A DNA stretch of 64,000 bases from Streptomyces olindensis (lineage in GTDB: Bacteria; Actinomycetota; Actinomycetes; Streptomycetales; Streptomycetaceae), in assembly GCA_000696115.1 (NCBI GenBank), contig JJOH01000012.1, forward strand, positions 124,001 through 188,000. Direction: 5' to 3'. The position numbers and the translations under genes were made by a program. Positions 1 to 8,376 of the stretch are shown piece by piece. Each line of letters begins with the position of its first letter. The stretch's first letter is position 1. The notes under the pieces were generated by a model. It saw nothing but the letters and a program-made list of their open reading frames with translations, was not told the DNA's origin and ran no database searches.

Positions 1-716
1 CCTGGATCGAGAAGTACTTCGGCTCCATCCCCGGTCACGACGGCAAGCCCGCGCCGCGCGACGGCTCGCTGCCGGAGATCATCGGCGAGCAGCTGCGGGA
101 GGTCGTCGAGGAGGAGGTCCCGGCCCGCGCCCTGATGGCCGCCTACCGCCTGCCGCACGACGGCACGCGCGCGTGCGACGCGGCCGACCTGGCCCTCACC
201 GTCCTCGGCGGCGGCGAGTCCTCCCGCCTCTACAACCGCCTGGTGCGCCGGGACCGTACGGCCGTCACCGCGGGCTTCGGCCTGCTGCGGCTCGCCGGGG
301 CGCCCTCCCTGGGGTGGCTGGACGTGAAGACGTCCGGTGACGTCGAGGTGCCGGTCATCGAGGCCGCCATCGATGAGGAGCTCGCCCGGTTCGCCGAGGA
401 GGGCCCCACGGCCGAGGAGATGGAACGCGCCCAGGCCCAGTTGGAGCGCGAGTGGCTGGACCGGCTCGGTACGGTCGCGGGCCGCGCCGACGAACTGTGC
501 CGGTACGCCGTGCTGTTCGGCGACCCGCAGCTCGCCCTGACCGCCGTCCAGCGCGTGCTGGAGGTCACGGCGGAGGAGGTCCAGGAGGTCGCCAAGGCCC
601 GCCTGCGCCCCGACAACCGCGCGGTGCTCGTCTACGAGCCCGTCGCCGACGAGACCGACGAAGCCGAGGACACCGCAGCCGCGGCCGGCGACGAGAACGA
701 GGAGGCGGCCAAGTGA
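1..716 (+). CDS. M16 (insulinase-family) zinc protease, C-terminal part, cut by window edge
   Basis: The reading frame is open from the first bases, so the gene starts outside the window; about 238 C-terminal residues are visible. They match the C-terminal half of M16 peptidases: a conserved G-G-G-E-S-S-R-L-Y-N-R-L-V-R segment (around base 210), which is the family's substrate-side R/Y region, then an alpha/beta domain and an acidic Ala/Glu-rich tail. The zinc motif HxxEH expected in the N-terminal half lies outside the window, so catalytic competence cannot be judged. The stop overlaps the GTG of the next M16 gene (GTGA), indicating translational coupling and probably a heterodimeric protease of the PqqL/MPP type with one catalytic and one non-catalytic subunit. 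Confidence 0.85.
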   Translation, partial: WIEKYFGSIPGHDGKPAPRDGSLPEIIGEQLREVVEEEVPARALMAAYRLPHDGTRACDAADLALTVLGGGESSRLYNRLVRRDRTAVTAGFGLLRLAGAPSLGWLDVKTSGDVEVPVIEAAIDEELARFAEEGPTAEEMERAQAQLEREWLDRLGTVAGRADELCRYAVLFGDPQLALTAVQRVLEVTAEEVQEVAKARLRPDNRAVLVYEPVADETDEAEDTAAAAGDENEEAAK

Positions 717-2101
717 CCGAGCTCGCCACGATGGACTTCCACCCCCAGCCGCAGGCGGGCGAGGCCAAGCCGTGGGCCTTCCCGGCCCCGGAGCGCGGCA
801 GGCTCGACAACGGCCTGACGGTGCTGCGCTGCCACCGCCCCGGCCAGCAGGTCGTCGCCGTGGAGGTGCTGCTGGACGCGCCCCTGGACGCAGAGCCGGC
901 CGGCCTCGACGGTGTGGCCACGATCATGGCCCGGGCCTTCTCCGAGGGCACCGACAAGCACTCCGCCGAGGAGTTCGCCGCCGAGCTGGAGCGCGCCGGC
1001 GCCACCCTCGACGCGCACGCCGACCACCCCGGTGTCCGGCTGAGCCTGGAGGTGCCGGCCTCCCGGCTCGCCAAGGGGCTCGGCCTGATCGCCGACGCCC
1101 TCAGGGCGCCCGCGTTCGCCGACAGCGAGGTCGAGCGGCTGGTCCGCAACCGCCTGGACGAGATCCCGCACGAGCTGGCCAACCCCTCCCGCCGCGCCGC
1201 CAAGGAGCTCTCCAAGGAGCTGTTCCCCGCGGACTCGCGCATGTCGCGCCCCCGGCAGGGCACCGAGGAGACGGTCGCCGCGATCGACTCCACGGCCGTG
1301 CGCGGCTTCTACGAGAAGCACGTCCGGCCCGCCACGGCCACCGCCGTGGTCGTCGGTGACCTCACCGGCATCGACCTCGACGCCCTGCTCGGCGACACCC
1401 TGGGCACGTGGACCGGGTCCTCGGCCGAGCCCCGCCCGGTGCCCCCGGTGACCGCCGACGACACCGGCCGCGTCGTCATCGTGGACCGCCCGGGCGCCGT
1501 CCAGACGCAGCTGCTGATCGGCCGCATCGGCCCCGACCGGCACGACCGCGTCTGGCCCGCGCAGGTGCTCGGCACGTACTGCCTCGGCGGCACCCTCACC
1601 TCGCGCCTGGACCGCGTCCTGCGCGAGGAGAAGGGCTACACGTACGGGGTGCGCTCGTTCGCGCAGGTCCTCAGGTCCGCCCCGGACGGCACCGGTGCCG
1701 CGATGCTCGCCATCAGCGGTTCCGTGGACACCCCCAACACCGGCCCCGCCCTCCAGGACCTCTGGACGGTGCTGCGCACCCTCGCCGCCGAGGGGCTCAC
1801 CGACGTCGAGCGGGACGTCGCCGTGCAGAACCTGGTCGGCGTCGCGCCGCTGAAGTACGAGACGGCGGCGGCCGTCGCGAGCACCCTGGCCGACCAGGTC
1901 GAGCAGCACCTGCCCGACGACTACCAGGCCACGCTGTACCGGCAGCTCGCCGCGACCGGCACCGTGGAGGCCACCGCGGCGGCCGTCAGCGCCTTCCCGG
2001 TGGACCGTCTGGTGACCGTCCTCGTGGGTGACGCGGCGCAGATCAAGGGCCCGGTGGAGGCCCTCGGCATCGGCGAAGTCACGGTCGTCGCCGCCGAGTA
2101 G
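713..2101 (+). CDS. M16 family peptidase-like protein, probably the non-catalytic subunit
   Basis: This 462-residue protein starts at a GTG overlapping the previous stop; an ATG 18 bp downstream is an alternative. It has the two-lobe M16 organisation. The usual HxxEH motif is missing: the matching helix reads G-L-D-G-V-A-T-I-M-A-R-A-F, with no His-Glu-His. The C-lobe R-E-E-K-G-Y-T-Y-G-V segment, typical of M16 substrate binding, is kept. This is the classic pattern of the inactive partner in paired M16 proteases, with the catalytic partner encoded immediately upstream. Its natural substrate is unknown. A strong terminator hairpin follows. Confidence 0.88.
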   Translation: MTELATMDFHPQPQAGEAKPWAFPAPERGRLDNGLTVLRCHRPGQQVVAVEVLLDAPLDAEPAGLDGVATIMARAFSEGTDKHSAEEFAAELERAGATLDAHADHPGVRLSLEVPASRLAKGLGLIADALRAPAFADSEVERLVRNRLDEIPHELANPSRRAAKELSKELFPADSRMSRPRQGTEETVAAIDSTAVRGFYEKHVRPATATAVVVGDLTGIDLDALLGDTLGTWTGSSAEPRPVPPVTADDTGRVVIVDRPGAVQTQLLIGRIGPDRHDRVWPAQVLGTYCLGGTLTSRLDRVLREEKGYTYGVRSFAQVLRSAPDGTGAAMLAISGSVDTPNTGPALQDLWTVLRTLAAEGLTDVERDVAVQNLVGVAPLKYETAAAVASTLADQVEQHLPDDYQATLYRQLAATGTVEATAAAVSAFPVDRLVTVLVGDAAQIKGPVEALGIGEVTVVAAE

Positions 2102-2112
2102 AGGCACGCGCG

Positions 2113-2153
2113 AGGAGCCCTGGTTGTCTTCCTAAGGCACCAGGGCTCCTTTA
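2113..2153 (+). terminator. Rho-independent-type terminator after the M16 pair
   Basis: A perfect 12-bp inverted repeat (AGGAGCCCTGGT / ACCAGGGCTCCT) separated by 14 nt is followed by a short T run, 12 bp after the M16 stop codon. Confidence 0.85.
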
Positions 2154-2294
2154 TGCCCGAATTGGTACGGAGGTTGCCTGTCTGACCTGTGGGATGCGCT
2201 ACAAAACGCCGGATCCGTTTGGGAATTGAAAGTGGCCCCGCTTAGCGTCGTCCGGGCTGTTCGTCAGGCAGTGCGCCGCACCCGCGGCACCGGA

Positions 2295-2456
2295 CAGTCA
2301 TCGCCGAGTCCCCGTACGGCGCGAGCCAGGGGAGCCGGGGACCCAACCGCAGTCCCTGGGGTGAATCGGACGCCCGCGCGAGTCGCGAGGGGGTCCGTAG
2401 GAGACCTTCCTGCTCCGAACCCGTCAGCTAACCCGGTAGGCGAGAAGGAAGGAAAG
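2295..2456 (+). promoter_or_regulatory. ydaO/yuaA-type c-di-AMP riboswitch
   Basis: The leader of the M23 peptidase gene contains the conserved blocks of the actinobacterial ydaO riboswitch in order: GGAGCCGGGGACCCAA, then GGGGTGAATCGG, then GAGACCTTCCTGCTCCGAAC, then CCGTCAGCTAACCCGGTAGG, ending in GAGAAGGAAGGA just upstream of the start codon. In this class, c-di-AMP binding switches expression off, and actinobacterial members commonly precede cell-wall hydrolase genes, which fits here. The outer edges are approximate. The rest of the 2154-2469 gap holds the presumed promoter. Confidence 0.9.
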
Positions 2457-2469
2457 GACCAGGCACTCC

Positions 2470-3258
2470 ATGGCGTTCACCCGCGCCACCGGGAAGCATC
2501 GTCGTCCCAGCAGGATCCACCGCGGCACGGCCCGCGCGGCGGGGGTCGCGGCCCTCGCCACCACCGGCGTCATCGGCACCGTGGCCGCTCCGGCCGCCTT
2601 CGCCGCCGAGCCCGCACCCGAGCAGACCGGCCTCACCCCCGTCGTCACCATGGGCGACACCGTGGCCCAGCAGATCGACGCCCAGGCCGTCGCGCAGAAG
2701 CACGCGGCCGAGGAGGCCGCCGCCAAGAAGAAGGCCGAGGAGGCCGCCCGTGAGCGGGCCGCCGAAGCGGCCAAGAAGGCCAAGGAGGCGGCCGAGAAGG
2801 CCCGCGAGGCCAAGGAGCGCGCCGCCCGCGAGGCCGAGCGCAAGCGCCTCAACAGCTTCGTGTCCCCGATCCCGGGTTCCTACGTCTCCACCGGCTACAA
2901 GGCCGGCGGCGCCGTCTGGTCCTCCGGCAGCCACACCGGCATCGACTTCCACGCCGCCAGCGGTACCGCCGTCCACTCGGTCGGCATGGGCACGGTCGTC
3001 GAGGCGGGCTGGGGCGGTGCCTACGGCAACCAGGTCGTGATCAAGATGAACGACGGCACGTACACCCAGTACGGCCACCTGTCGTCCATCGGCGTCTCGG
3101 TGGGGCAGCAGGTCACGCCCGGCCAGCAGATCGGCCTGTCCGGCGCCACCGGCAACGTCACCGGCGCGCACCTGCACTTCGAGGCCCGCACGAGCCCCGA
3201 GTACGGCTCGGACATCGACCCCCTCGCCTACCTCCGCTCGCACGGCGTGAACCTCTGA
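2470..3258 (+). CDS. Secreted M23 (LytM-type) peptidoglycan endopeptidase
   Basis: This 262-residue exported protein probably cleaves peptidoglycan cross-bridges or stem peptides outside the membrane. Residues 1-46 form a long basic signal peptide ending in A-F-A-A. Residues about 70-130 are an Ala/Lys/Glu-rich coiled-coil spacer, and residues about 135-262 are the M23 domain. Zinc ligands are visible as H155 and D159 in H-T-G-I-D and H234/H236 in A-H-L-H-F-E. The ATG follows the riboswitch closely. A hairpin terminator follows. The riboswitch links wall hydrolysis to c-di-AMP level. Confidence 0.93.
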   Translation: MAFTRATGKHRRPSRIHRGTARAAGVAALATTGVIGTVAAPAAFAAEPAPEQTGLTPVVTMGDTVAQQIDAQAVAQKHAAEEAAAKKKAEEAARERAAEAAKKAKEAAEKAREAKERAAREAERKRLNSFVSPIPGSYVSTGYKAGGAVWSSGSHTGIDFHAASGTAVHSVGMGTVVEAGWGGAYGNQVVIKMNDGTYTQYGHLSSIGVSVGQQVTPGQQIGLSGATGNVTGAHLHFEARTSPEYGSDIDPLAYLRSHGVNL

Positions 3259-3281
3259 CGGCACCCGCCCCGCTTCCCCGG

Positions 3282-3305
3282 CCCCGGCTCACCGAGCCGG
3301 GGCTT
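3282..3305 (+). terminator. Terminator after the M23 peptidase gene
   Basis: A 9-bp perfect stem (CCCCGGCTC / GAGCCGGGG) with a 3-nt loop is followed by CTTT, 23 bp after the stop codon. Confidence 0.8.
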
Positions 3306-3442
3306 TCGGCGTTTACGGCGGTCGGCTGTCCAAAAAATATCCATGGATTCCGGGCTGCCGTCGGAAATTCCGGCTCATTGCAATAGAGTCACGGACACGC
3401 GTCACTCGTCGACGTTTCACGGGGATTAAACGGAGGTCGGTC

Positions 3443-4138
3443 ATGCGTATTCCCGCGCACTCGGTGTGCACGGCCATCCGGGACGACATCGTCGCGGGTG
3501 TCTACGAACGCGGCAGCCGGCTCACCGAGGAACTCCTCGCACGCCGCTACGGCGTCTCGCGGGTGCCCGTCCGGGAGGCCCTGCGCACCCTGGAGGCCGA
3601 GGGCTTCGTGGTGACCCGGCGGCACGCGGGCGCGTGCGTCGCCGAACCCACCGAGCAGGAGGCCGCCGACCTGCTGGAGATGCGCATGCTGCTGGAGCCG
3701 CTCGGCGCCGCCCGCGCCGCTCAGCGCCGCACCGAGGCCCATCTGAAGGTCCTGCGCGGCCTGGTCCGGCTGGGCCAGGAGCGCGCCCGCCGGGGCAACA
3801 GCGACGACCTGCGCTCCCTGGGCGGCTGGTTCCACGAGACGCTCGCCCAGGCCTCCGGGAGCCCCGCGCTGACCTCGGTGCTCACCCAGCTCCGCCACAA
3901 GATCGCCTGGATGTACACCGTGGAGGCGCCGGCCGGTCCCGTGGAGTCCTGGAGCGAGCACGGCGCGATCGTGGACGCGGTGGCGCGCGGTGACAGTGAG
4001 CGCGCGCGGGCGGTCACGGCGCTGCACACCGAGCGCGCGACGGCCGCGCACCGGCTCCGTTTCGGCTCCGCCGGGGAGCGCGCCGACCGTGTGAGGAACT
4101 CGCAACATCCCGTAAACACGGCGAGCCTGCGGCATTAA
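3443..4138 (+). CDS. GntR-family (FadR/VanR-like) transcriptional regulator
   Basis: This 231-residue protein starts at an ATG with a good GGAGGT ribosome site. Residues about 8-70 are a winged helix-turn-helix of the GntR type (E-E-L-L-A-R-R-Y-G-V-S-R-V-P-V-R-E-A-L-R-T-L followed by G-F-V-V wing residues). The rest is an all-helical FCD-type effector domain with spaced His/Asp residues, usual for regulators that bind small carboxylates or a metal. It faces the convergent HPr gene across a terminator; a link to carbon-source control is plausible but is inferred only from position. Its effector is not identifiable. Confidence 0.9.
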   Translation: MRIPAHSVCTAIRDDIVAGVYERGSRLTEELLARRYGVSRVPVREALRTLEAEGFVVTRRHAGACVAEPTEQEAADLLEMRMLLEPLGAARAAQRRTEAHLKVLRGLVRLGQERARRGNSDDLRSLGGWFHETLAQASGSPALTSVLTQLRHKIAWMYTVEAPAGPVESWSEHGAIVDAVARGDSERARAVTALHTERATAAHRLRFGSAGERADRVRNSQHPVNTASLRH

Positions 4139-4266
4139 CACGGGAGCCGTATACAAAGACCAGCTAATTCGCGGGGGTTTATTTCTGCTGCCCGTGAACG
4201 GGAATTCCGCTCCCTCTGGACGCTCCTCCTGGGCGGGAATTGCGCGACCCGGGGCCGGGGAAAAGC

Positions 4267-4300
4267 GAAGGGCCCGCCCGGAAACCCGGGCGAGCCCTTC
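4267..4300. terminator. Bidirectional terminator between gntR-type gene and ptsH
   Basis: An imperfect 15-bp GC-rich stem (GAAGGGCCCGCCCGG / CCCGGGCGAGCCCTTC) lies between two convergent genes. Confidence 0.75.
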
Positions 4301-4330
4301 CGGAGCGCCGGATCAGGCGCGGAAGAATGC

Positions 4331-4612
4331 TCAGACGGTCTCGGGCAGTTCTTCCAGACCCTCGGAGACCAGCTTCGCCAGCCGGTCCAGGGCGGCGTCC
4401 GCGCCCTCGGCGTCGGAGGCGAGGACGATCTCCTCACCGCCTTGGGCGCCGAGGCCCAGGACGGCCAGCATGGAGGCCGCGTTGACGGGGTTGCCGTCTG
4501 CCTTGGCGATCGTCACCGGGACGCCTGCGGCCGTGGCGGCTCGGACGAAGATGGAGGCGGGGCGGGCGTGGAGGCCCTCGGCCCAGCCGACGTTGACGCG
4601 GCGCTCAGCCAT
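4331..4612 (-). CDS. ptsH: PTS phosphocarrier protein HPr
   Basis: This 93-residue cytoplasmic protein carries phosphate from Enzyme I to the sugar-specific EIIA components of the phosphotransferase system. The phosphorylated H15 is in the canonical G-L-H-A-R-P context. The regulatory-serine region is present as N-P-V-N-A-A-S47-M-L, but without the Firmicutes-type context expected for HPr kinase, which Streptomyces is not known to use. Length is normal for HPr. It stands alone, with EI and EII genes elsewhere as usual in streptomycetes. Confidence 0.97.
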   Translation of the reverse strand: MAERRVNVGWAEGLHARPASIFVRAATAAGVPVTIAKADGNPVNAASMLAVLGLGAQGGEEIVLASDAEGADAALDRLAKLVSEGLEELPETV

Positions 4613-4786
4613 GTGTTGCTGCCCTTCGGTGTTCAGGGTTGTCTAGACCAGTTTTCCATACGTGAAGCCTGGAGCGGTCCTGTCGTTCCACTCCGGGGGT
4701 GCCGTCGGGTCGCGGCCTCGACCCGACTGACGCCCTCCACAGACTGCCTCGCGCCGTTGTCGGACGCTAGCCGTACTCTGGGGCCC

Positions 4787-7717
4787 ATGCAGACCTCGCC
4801 GGACCGGCACGAGTATCCCGCCCACTGGGAAGCCGACGTGGTGCTGCGCGACGGGGGTACCGCGCGCATCCGGCCCATCACCGTTGATGACGCCGAGCGC
4901 CTGGTCAGCTTCTACGAGCAGGTCTCCGACGAGTCGAAGTACTACCGCTTCTTCGCGCCGTACCCTCGCCTGTCCGCCAAGGACGTCCACCGCTTCACGC
5001 ACCACGACTTTGTGGACCGGGTGGGACTCGCGGCCACGGTCGGCGGCGAGTTCATCGCCACCGTACGCTACGACCGGATCGGCCCGGACGGAACGCCCGC
5101 CTCCGGACCCGCCGACGAGGCCGAGGTCGCCTTCCTGGTGCAGGACGCCCACCAGGGCCGCGGGGTCGCCTCCGCCCTGCTCGAACACATCGCCGCCGTC
5201 GCCCGCGAGCGCGGCATCCGCCGCTTCGCCGCCGAGGTGCTGCCCGCCAACACCAAGATGATCAAGGTGTTCACGGACGCCGGGTACACCCAGAAACGCA
5301 GCTTCGAGGACGGCGTCGTCCGCCTGGAGTTCGACCTCGAACCGACCGACCGCTCCCTCGCCGTGCAGTACGCGCGCGAGCACCGCGCGGAGGCGCGGTC
5401 CGTGCAGCGGTTGCTCGCGCCCGGTTCGGTCGCCGTCATCGGCGCCGGGCGCACCCCGGGCGGCGTGGGCCGCAGTGTCCTCGGCAACATCCGCGACGCC
5501 GGCTTCACCGGCCGCCTGTACGCCGTGAACAAGGCCCTCCCGAAGGAGCAGAAGGAGCTCGACGGGGTGCCGGCCCACCGCTCCGTGCGGGACATCGACG
5601 GCCCCGTGGACCTCGCGGTCGTCGCCGTGCCGGCCGAGCACGTCCCCGAGGTCGTCACCGAATGCGGCGAACACGGCGTGCAAGGGCTCGTCGTGGTCTC
5701 CGCCGGATACGCCGAGAGCGGCCCCGAAGGGCGCGAACGCCAGCGCGCCCTCGTGCGGCACGCGCGCACGTACGGCATGCGGATCATCGGGCCGAACGCC
5801 TTCGGCATCATCAACACCTCCCCCCAGGTGCGCCTCAACGCCTCCCTCGCCCCCGAGACCCCGCGCCCGGGGCGGATCGGCCTGTTCGCCCAGTCCGGCG
5901 CCATCGGCATCGCCCTGCTGTCCCGGCTGCACCGCCGCGGCGGGGGCGTCACGGGCGTGACCGGCGTCTCGACCTTCGTCTCCTCCGGAAACCGGGCCGA
6001 TGTCTCCGGCAACGACGTCCTCCAGTACTGGTACGAGGACCCGGAAACCGACGTCGTCCTCATGTACCTGGAATCCATCGGCAACCCCCGCAAGTTCACG
6101 CGCCTCGCCCGCCGGACGGCCGCCGCGAAGCCGCTGGTCGTTGTCCAGGGCGCACGCCACGGCGCCGCTCCCCAGGGACACGCCGTGCGGGCGACCCGGC
6201 TGCCGCACGCGACCGTGTCGGCGCTGCTGCGACAGGCCGGCGTCATCCGGGTCGACACGATCACGGAGTTGGTGGACGCAGGCCTCCTGCTCGCGCGCCA
6301 GCCCCTGCCCGCCGGCCCCCGGGTGGCGATCCTCGGCAACTCCGAGTCGCTCGGCCTGCTCACGTACGACGCGTGCCTCGCCGAGGGCCTCCGGCCGCAT
6401 CCGCCGCAGGACCTGACCACGGCCGCCTCCGCGGCGGACTTCCACGCGGCCCTCGCGCGCGCGCTGGCCGACGACCGGTGCGACGCGGTCGTCGTCACCG
6501 CCATACCGGCGGTGGGGGAGGGCTCGGTCGCCGACGCGGCCCTCGCGGAGGCCCTGAGGTCGGCGGCGGCCGCGGCCCCGGCCAAGCCGGTGCTGGTCGT
6601 GCACGTGGAGCTCGGCGGCCTGGCCGAGGCCCTGTCGGCAGCGGCGAGCACGGCACCACAGCTCGGGGCGGCCACAACCGCACACACCACCCCCGGACCG
6701 GCGCCCACCGGAGAACGCCCGTTCGCCGGAGAACGCCCGCCCACCGGAGAACGGTCCCTCACCGGACAACGCCCGCCCACCGGAGAGCGGCCCCCTGCCG
6801 GAGAGCGCCCGCCCGCCGAAGACCGGCCGCCCACCGCCGAGACCCCGGACGGCGCCCACCTCATCCCCGCCTACCCCGCAGCCGAACGCGCCGTCCGCGC
6901 CCTCGCCCAGGCCGTCACCTACGCGCAGTGGCGCCGCGACGCCGCCGACCCCGGCAAGGTGCCCGAGTACGAGGACATCGACGAGAAGGGCGCCGCAGCA
7001 CTCATCGACGGGCTCCTCGCGCGCGGGCAGGGACTCACGCTCGGCACCGAAGAGACCTGCGACCTGCTCGGCCACTACGGCATCCACGTCCACCGCGCCC
7101 TGCCCGCCCCGACCGCCGACGCCGCCGCCGAGGCCGCCCGCACCCTCGGCTACCCCGCCGCCCTCAAGGCCACCGCCCCGCACCTCAGGCACCGCGCCGA
7201 CCTGGGCGGCGTCCGCCTCGACCTCGCCGACGAGGACCAACTCCGCCGCTCGTACACCGAGTTGACCGAGCTGTTCGGCACACCGGACGAGCTGCGGCCC
7301 GTCGTGCAGCGGATGGCGCCGCGCGGCGTCGACGTCGTCGTACGGGCCGTCATCGACCCCGCGGCCGGAGCGGTGCTCTCCTTCGGGCTGGCCGGAGCCG
7401 CCTCGCAGCTGCTCGGGGACACGGCCCACCGGCTGATCCCGGTCACCGACCGCGAGGCGGCCTCGCTGGTGCGGTCGATCCGCACGGCCCCCCTGCTGTT
7501 CGGCTGGCGCGGCTCCGCCCCGGCCGACACCCGCGCCCTGGAGGAACTGCTGCTGCGGGTGTCCCGGCTGGTGGACGACCACCCCGAGGTCGTCGCGGTC
7601 ACGCTCGAACCGGTCGTCGTCGCCTCGCACGGACTCAGCGTCCTGGGCGCCTCCGTCCGCCTCGCACCACCACCCGCCCGCGACGACCTCGGCCCGCGGA
7701 CCCTCCCCGCGTACTGA
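4787..7717 (+). CDS. Pat-type protein: GNAT acetyltransferase fused to an ADP-forming acyl-CoA synthetase-like module
   Basis: This 976-residue fusion is probably a protein lysine acetyltransferase that controls acyl-CoA synthetases. Residues about 20-190 are a GNAT domain with an acetyl-CoA loop (Q-G-R-G-V-A-S-A-L-L). From about residue 208 there is a CoA-binding Rossmann domain (V-A-V-I-G-A-G-R-T), then succinyl-CoA-ligase-like domains, and from about 730 an ATP-grasp domain. A low-complexity linker (about residues 637-685) has repeated G-E-R-P-P units. The gene could be misread as starting further upstream; the ATG at 4787 was chosen because a TACTCT -10-like element ends 7 nt before it, implying a leaderless mRNA. 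GNAT at the N-terminus is the actinobacterial order, opposite to enteric Pat. Confidence 0.9.
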   Translation: MQTSPDRHEYPAHWEADVVLRDGGTARIRPITVDDAERLVSFYEQVSDESKYYRFFAPYPRLSAKDVHRFTHHDFVDRVGLAATVGGEFIATVRYDRIGPDGTPASGPADEAEVAFLVQDAHQGRGVASALLEHIAAVARERGIRRFAAEVLPANTKMIKVFTDAGYTQKRSFEDGVVRLEFDLEPTDRSLAVQYAREHRAEARSVQRLLAPGSVAVIGAGRTPGGVGRSVLGNIRDAGFTGRLYAVNKALPKEQKELDGVPAHRSVRDIDGPVDLAVVAVPAEHVPEVVTECGEHGVQGLVVVSAGYAESGPEGRERQRALVRHARTYGMRIIGPNAFGIINTSPQVRLNASLAPETPRPGRIGLFAQSGAIGIALLSRLHRRGGGVTGVTGVSTFVSSGNRADVSGNDVLQYWYEDPETDVVLMYLESIGNPRKFTRLARRTAAAKPLVVVQGARHGAAPQGHAVRATRLPHATVSALLRQAGVIRVDTITELVDAGLLLARQPLPAGPRVAILGNSESLGLLTYDACLAEGLRPHPPQDLTTAASAADFHAALARALADDRCDAVVVTAIPAVGEGSVADAALAEALRSAAAAAPAKPVLVVHVELGGLAEALSAAASTAPQLGAATTAHTTPGPAPTGERPFAGERPPTGERSLTGQRPPTGERPPAGERPPAEDRPPTAETPDGAHLIPAYPAAERAVRALAQAVTYAQWRRDAADPGKVPEYEDIDEKGAAALIDGLLARGQGLTLGTEETCDLLGHYGIHVHRALPAPTADAAAEAARTLGYPAALKATAPHLRHRADLGGVRLDLADEDQLRRSYTELTELFGTPDELRPVVQRMAPRGVDVVVRAVIDPAAGAVLSFGLAGAASQLLGDTAHRLIPVTDREAASLVRSIRTAPLLFGWRGSAPADTRALEELLLRVSRLVDDHPEVVAVTLEPVVVASHGLSVLGASVRLAPPPARDDLGPRTLPAY
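6704..6840 (+). repeat. Degenerate repeat encoding (T/A)-G-E-R-P-P units in the Pat-like protein linker
   Basis: Seven to eight imperfect units of about 18 bp (variants of CACCGGAGAACGCCCGCC) occur in frame. They encode T-G-E-R-P-F, A-G-E-R-P-P, T-G-E-R-S-L, T-G-Q-R-P-P, T-G-E-R-P-P, A-G-E-R-P-P and A-E-D-R-P-P. The array lengthens the hinge between the synthetase-like and ATP-grasp parts. Confidence 0.85.
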
Positions 7718-7788
7718 GGAGGCCCTCCCCCCTAGGGACAGGGGCGAGCGGTGCCTCGCAGTCAGTGGTCCCCCGTAGGATGGGCGTC

Positions 7789-8376
7789 ATGGCCAAGACC
7801 AGTACGACGACCCAGGGGCTGCGGGCGGCGATCGAGCGCAGCGGCTACTACCCGGCCCTCGTGGCCGAGGCGGTGGAGGCCGCCGTGGGCGGCGAGCCCA
7901 TCCGGTCGTACCTGGTCCACCAGGAGACGACGTTCGACCAGAACGAGGTGCGCCGGCACGTCACGGTGCTCGTCCTCACGGACAACCGCTTCATCGTCAG
8001 CCACACCGACGAGCAGGCCGCCGACAGCACCTCCCCGACGCCCTACGCCACGACGTCGACGGAGTCCGTGAAGATCGGCCGCATCTCCTCGATCGTGGTC
8101 AGCCGCGTGGTCGCCAACCCGGAGTCGTACAAGCCGGGCACCCTGCCCCGCGAGGTCGTGCTCACCATCGGCTGGGGCGCGGTCTCCCGCATCGACCTGG
8201 AGCCGGCCGCCTGCGGCGACCCCAACTGCGAGGCGGACCACGGCTACACCGGCAACTCGACGGCGGACGACCTCAGCCTGCGCGTCAGCGAGGCCGGGGA
8301 CGGACCGGAGACCGTGCGCCAGGCACTCGCCTTCGCGCAGGCCCTCTCCGAGGCGACCGCGGACACCGCGCGCTGA
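7789..8376 (+). CDS. Conserved actinobacterial protein of unknown function (DUF5998-like)
   Basis: This 195-residue soluble protein has no signal peptide or membrane segment. It is beta-rich (T-V-L-V-L-T-D-N-R-F-I-V-S-H-T) with a Cys pair around C-G-D-P-N-C and an acidic, Ser-rich loop. I recognise it as the conserved Streptomyces gene between the acetyltransferase and the phosphodiesterase-family gene, but its function is not established. A TAGGAT hexamer ends 7 nt before the ATG, suggesting a leaderless transcript; an in-frame ATG 9 bp upstream is an alternative. The stop overlaps the next ATG (TGATG), so the two genes are coupled. Confidence 0.7.
   Translation: MAKTSTTTQGLRAAIERSGYYPALVAEAVEAAVGGEPIRSYLVHQETTFDQNEVRRHVTVLVLTDNRFIVSHTDEQAADSTSPTPYATTSTESVKIGRISSIVVSRVVANPESYKPGTLPREVVLTIGWGAVSRIDLEPAACGDPNCEADHGYTGNSTADDLSLRVSEAGDGPETVRQALAFAQALSEATADTAR

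Noticed and set aside
6704..6840. CRISPR-like short repeats
   Set aside because: The units are in frame, degenerate and encode a protein linker; no spacers of uniform length and no cas genes.
4643..7630. 995-codon minus-strand frame opposite the Pat-like gene
   Set aside because: Same antisense artefact; no domain features and no ribosome site.
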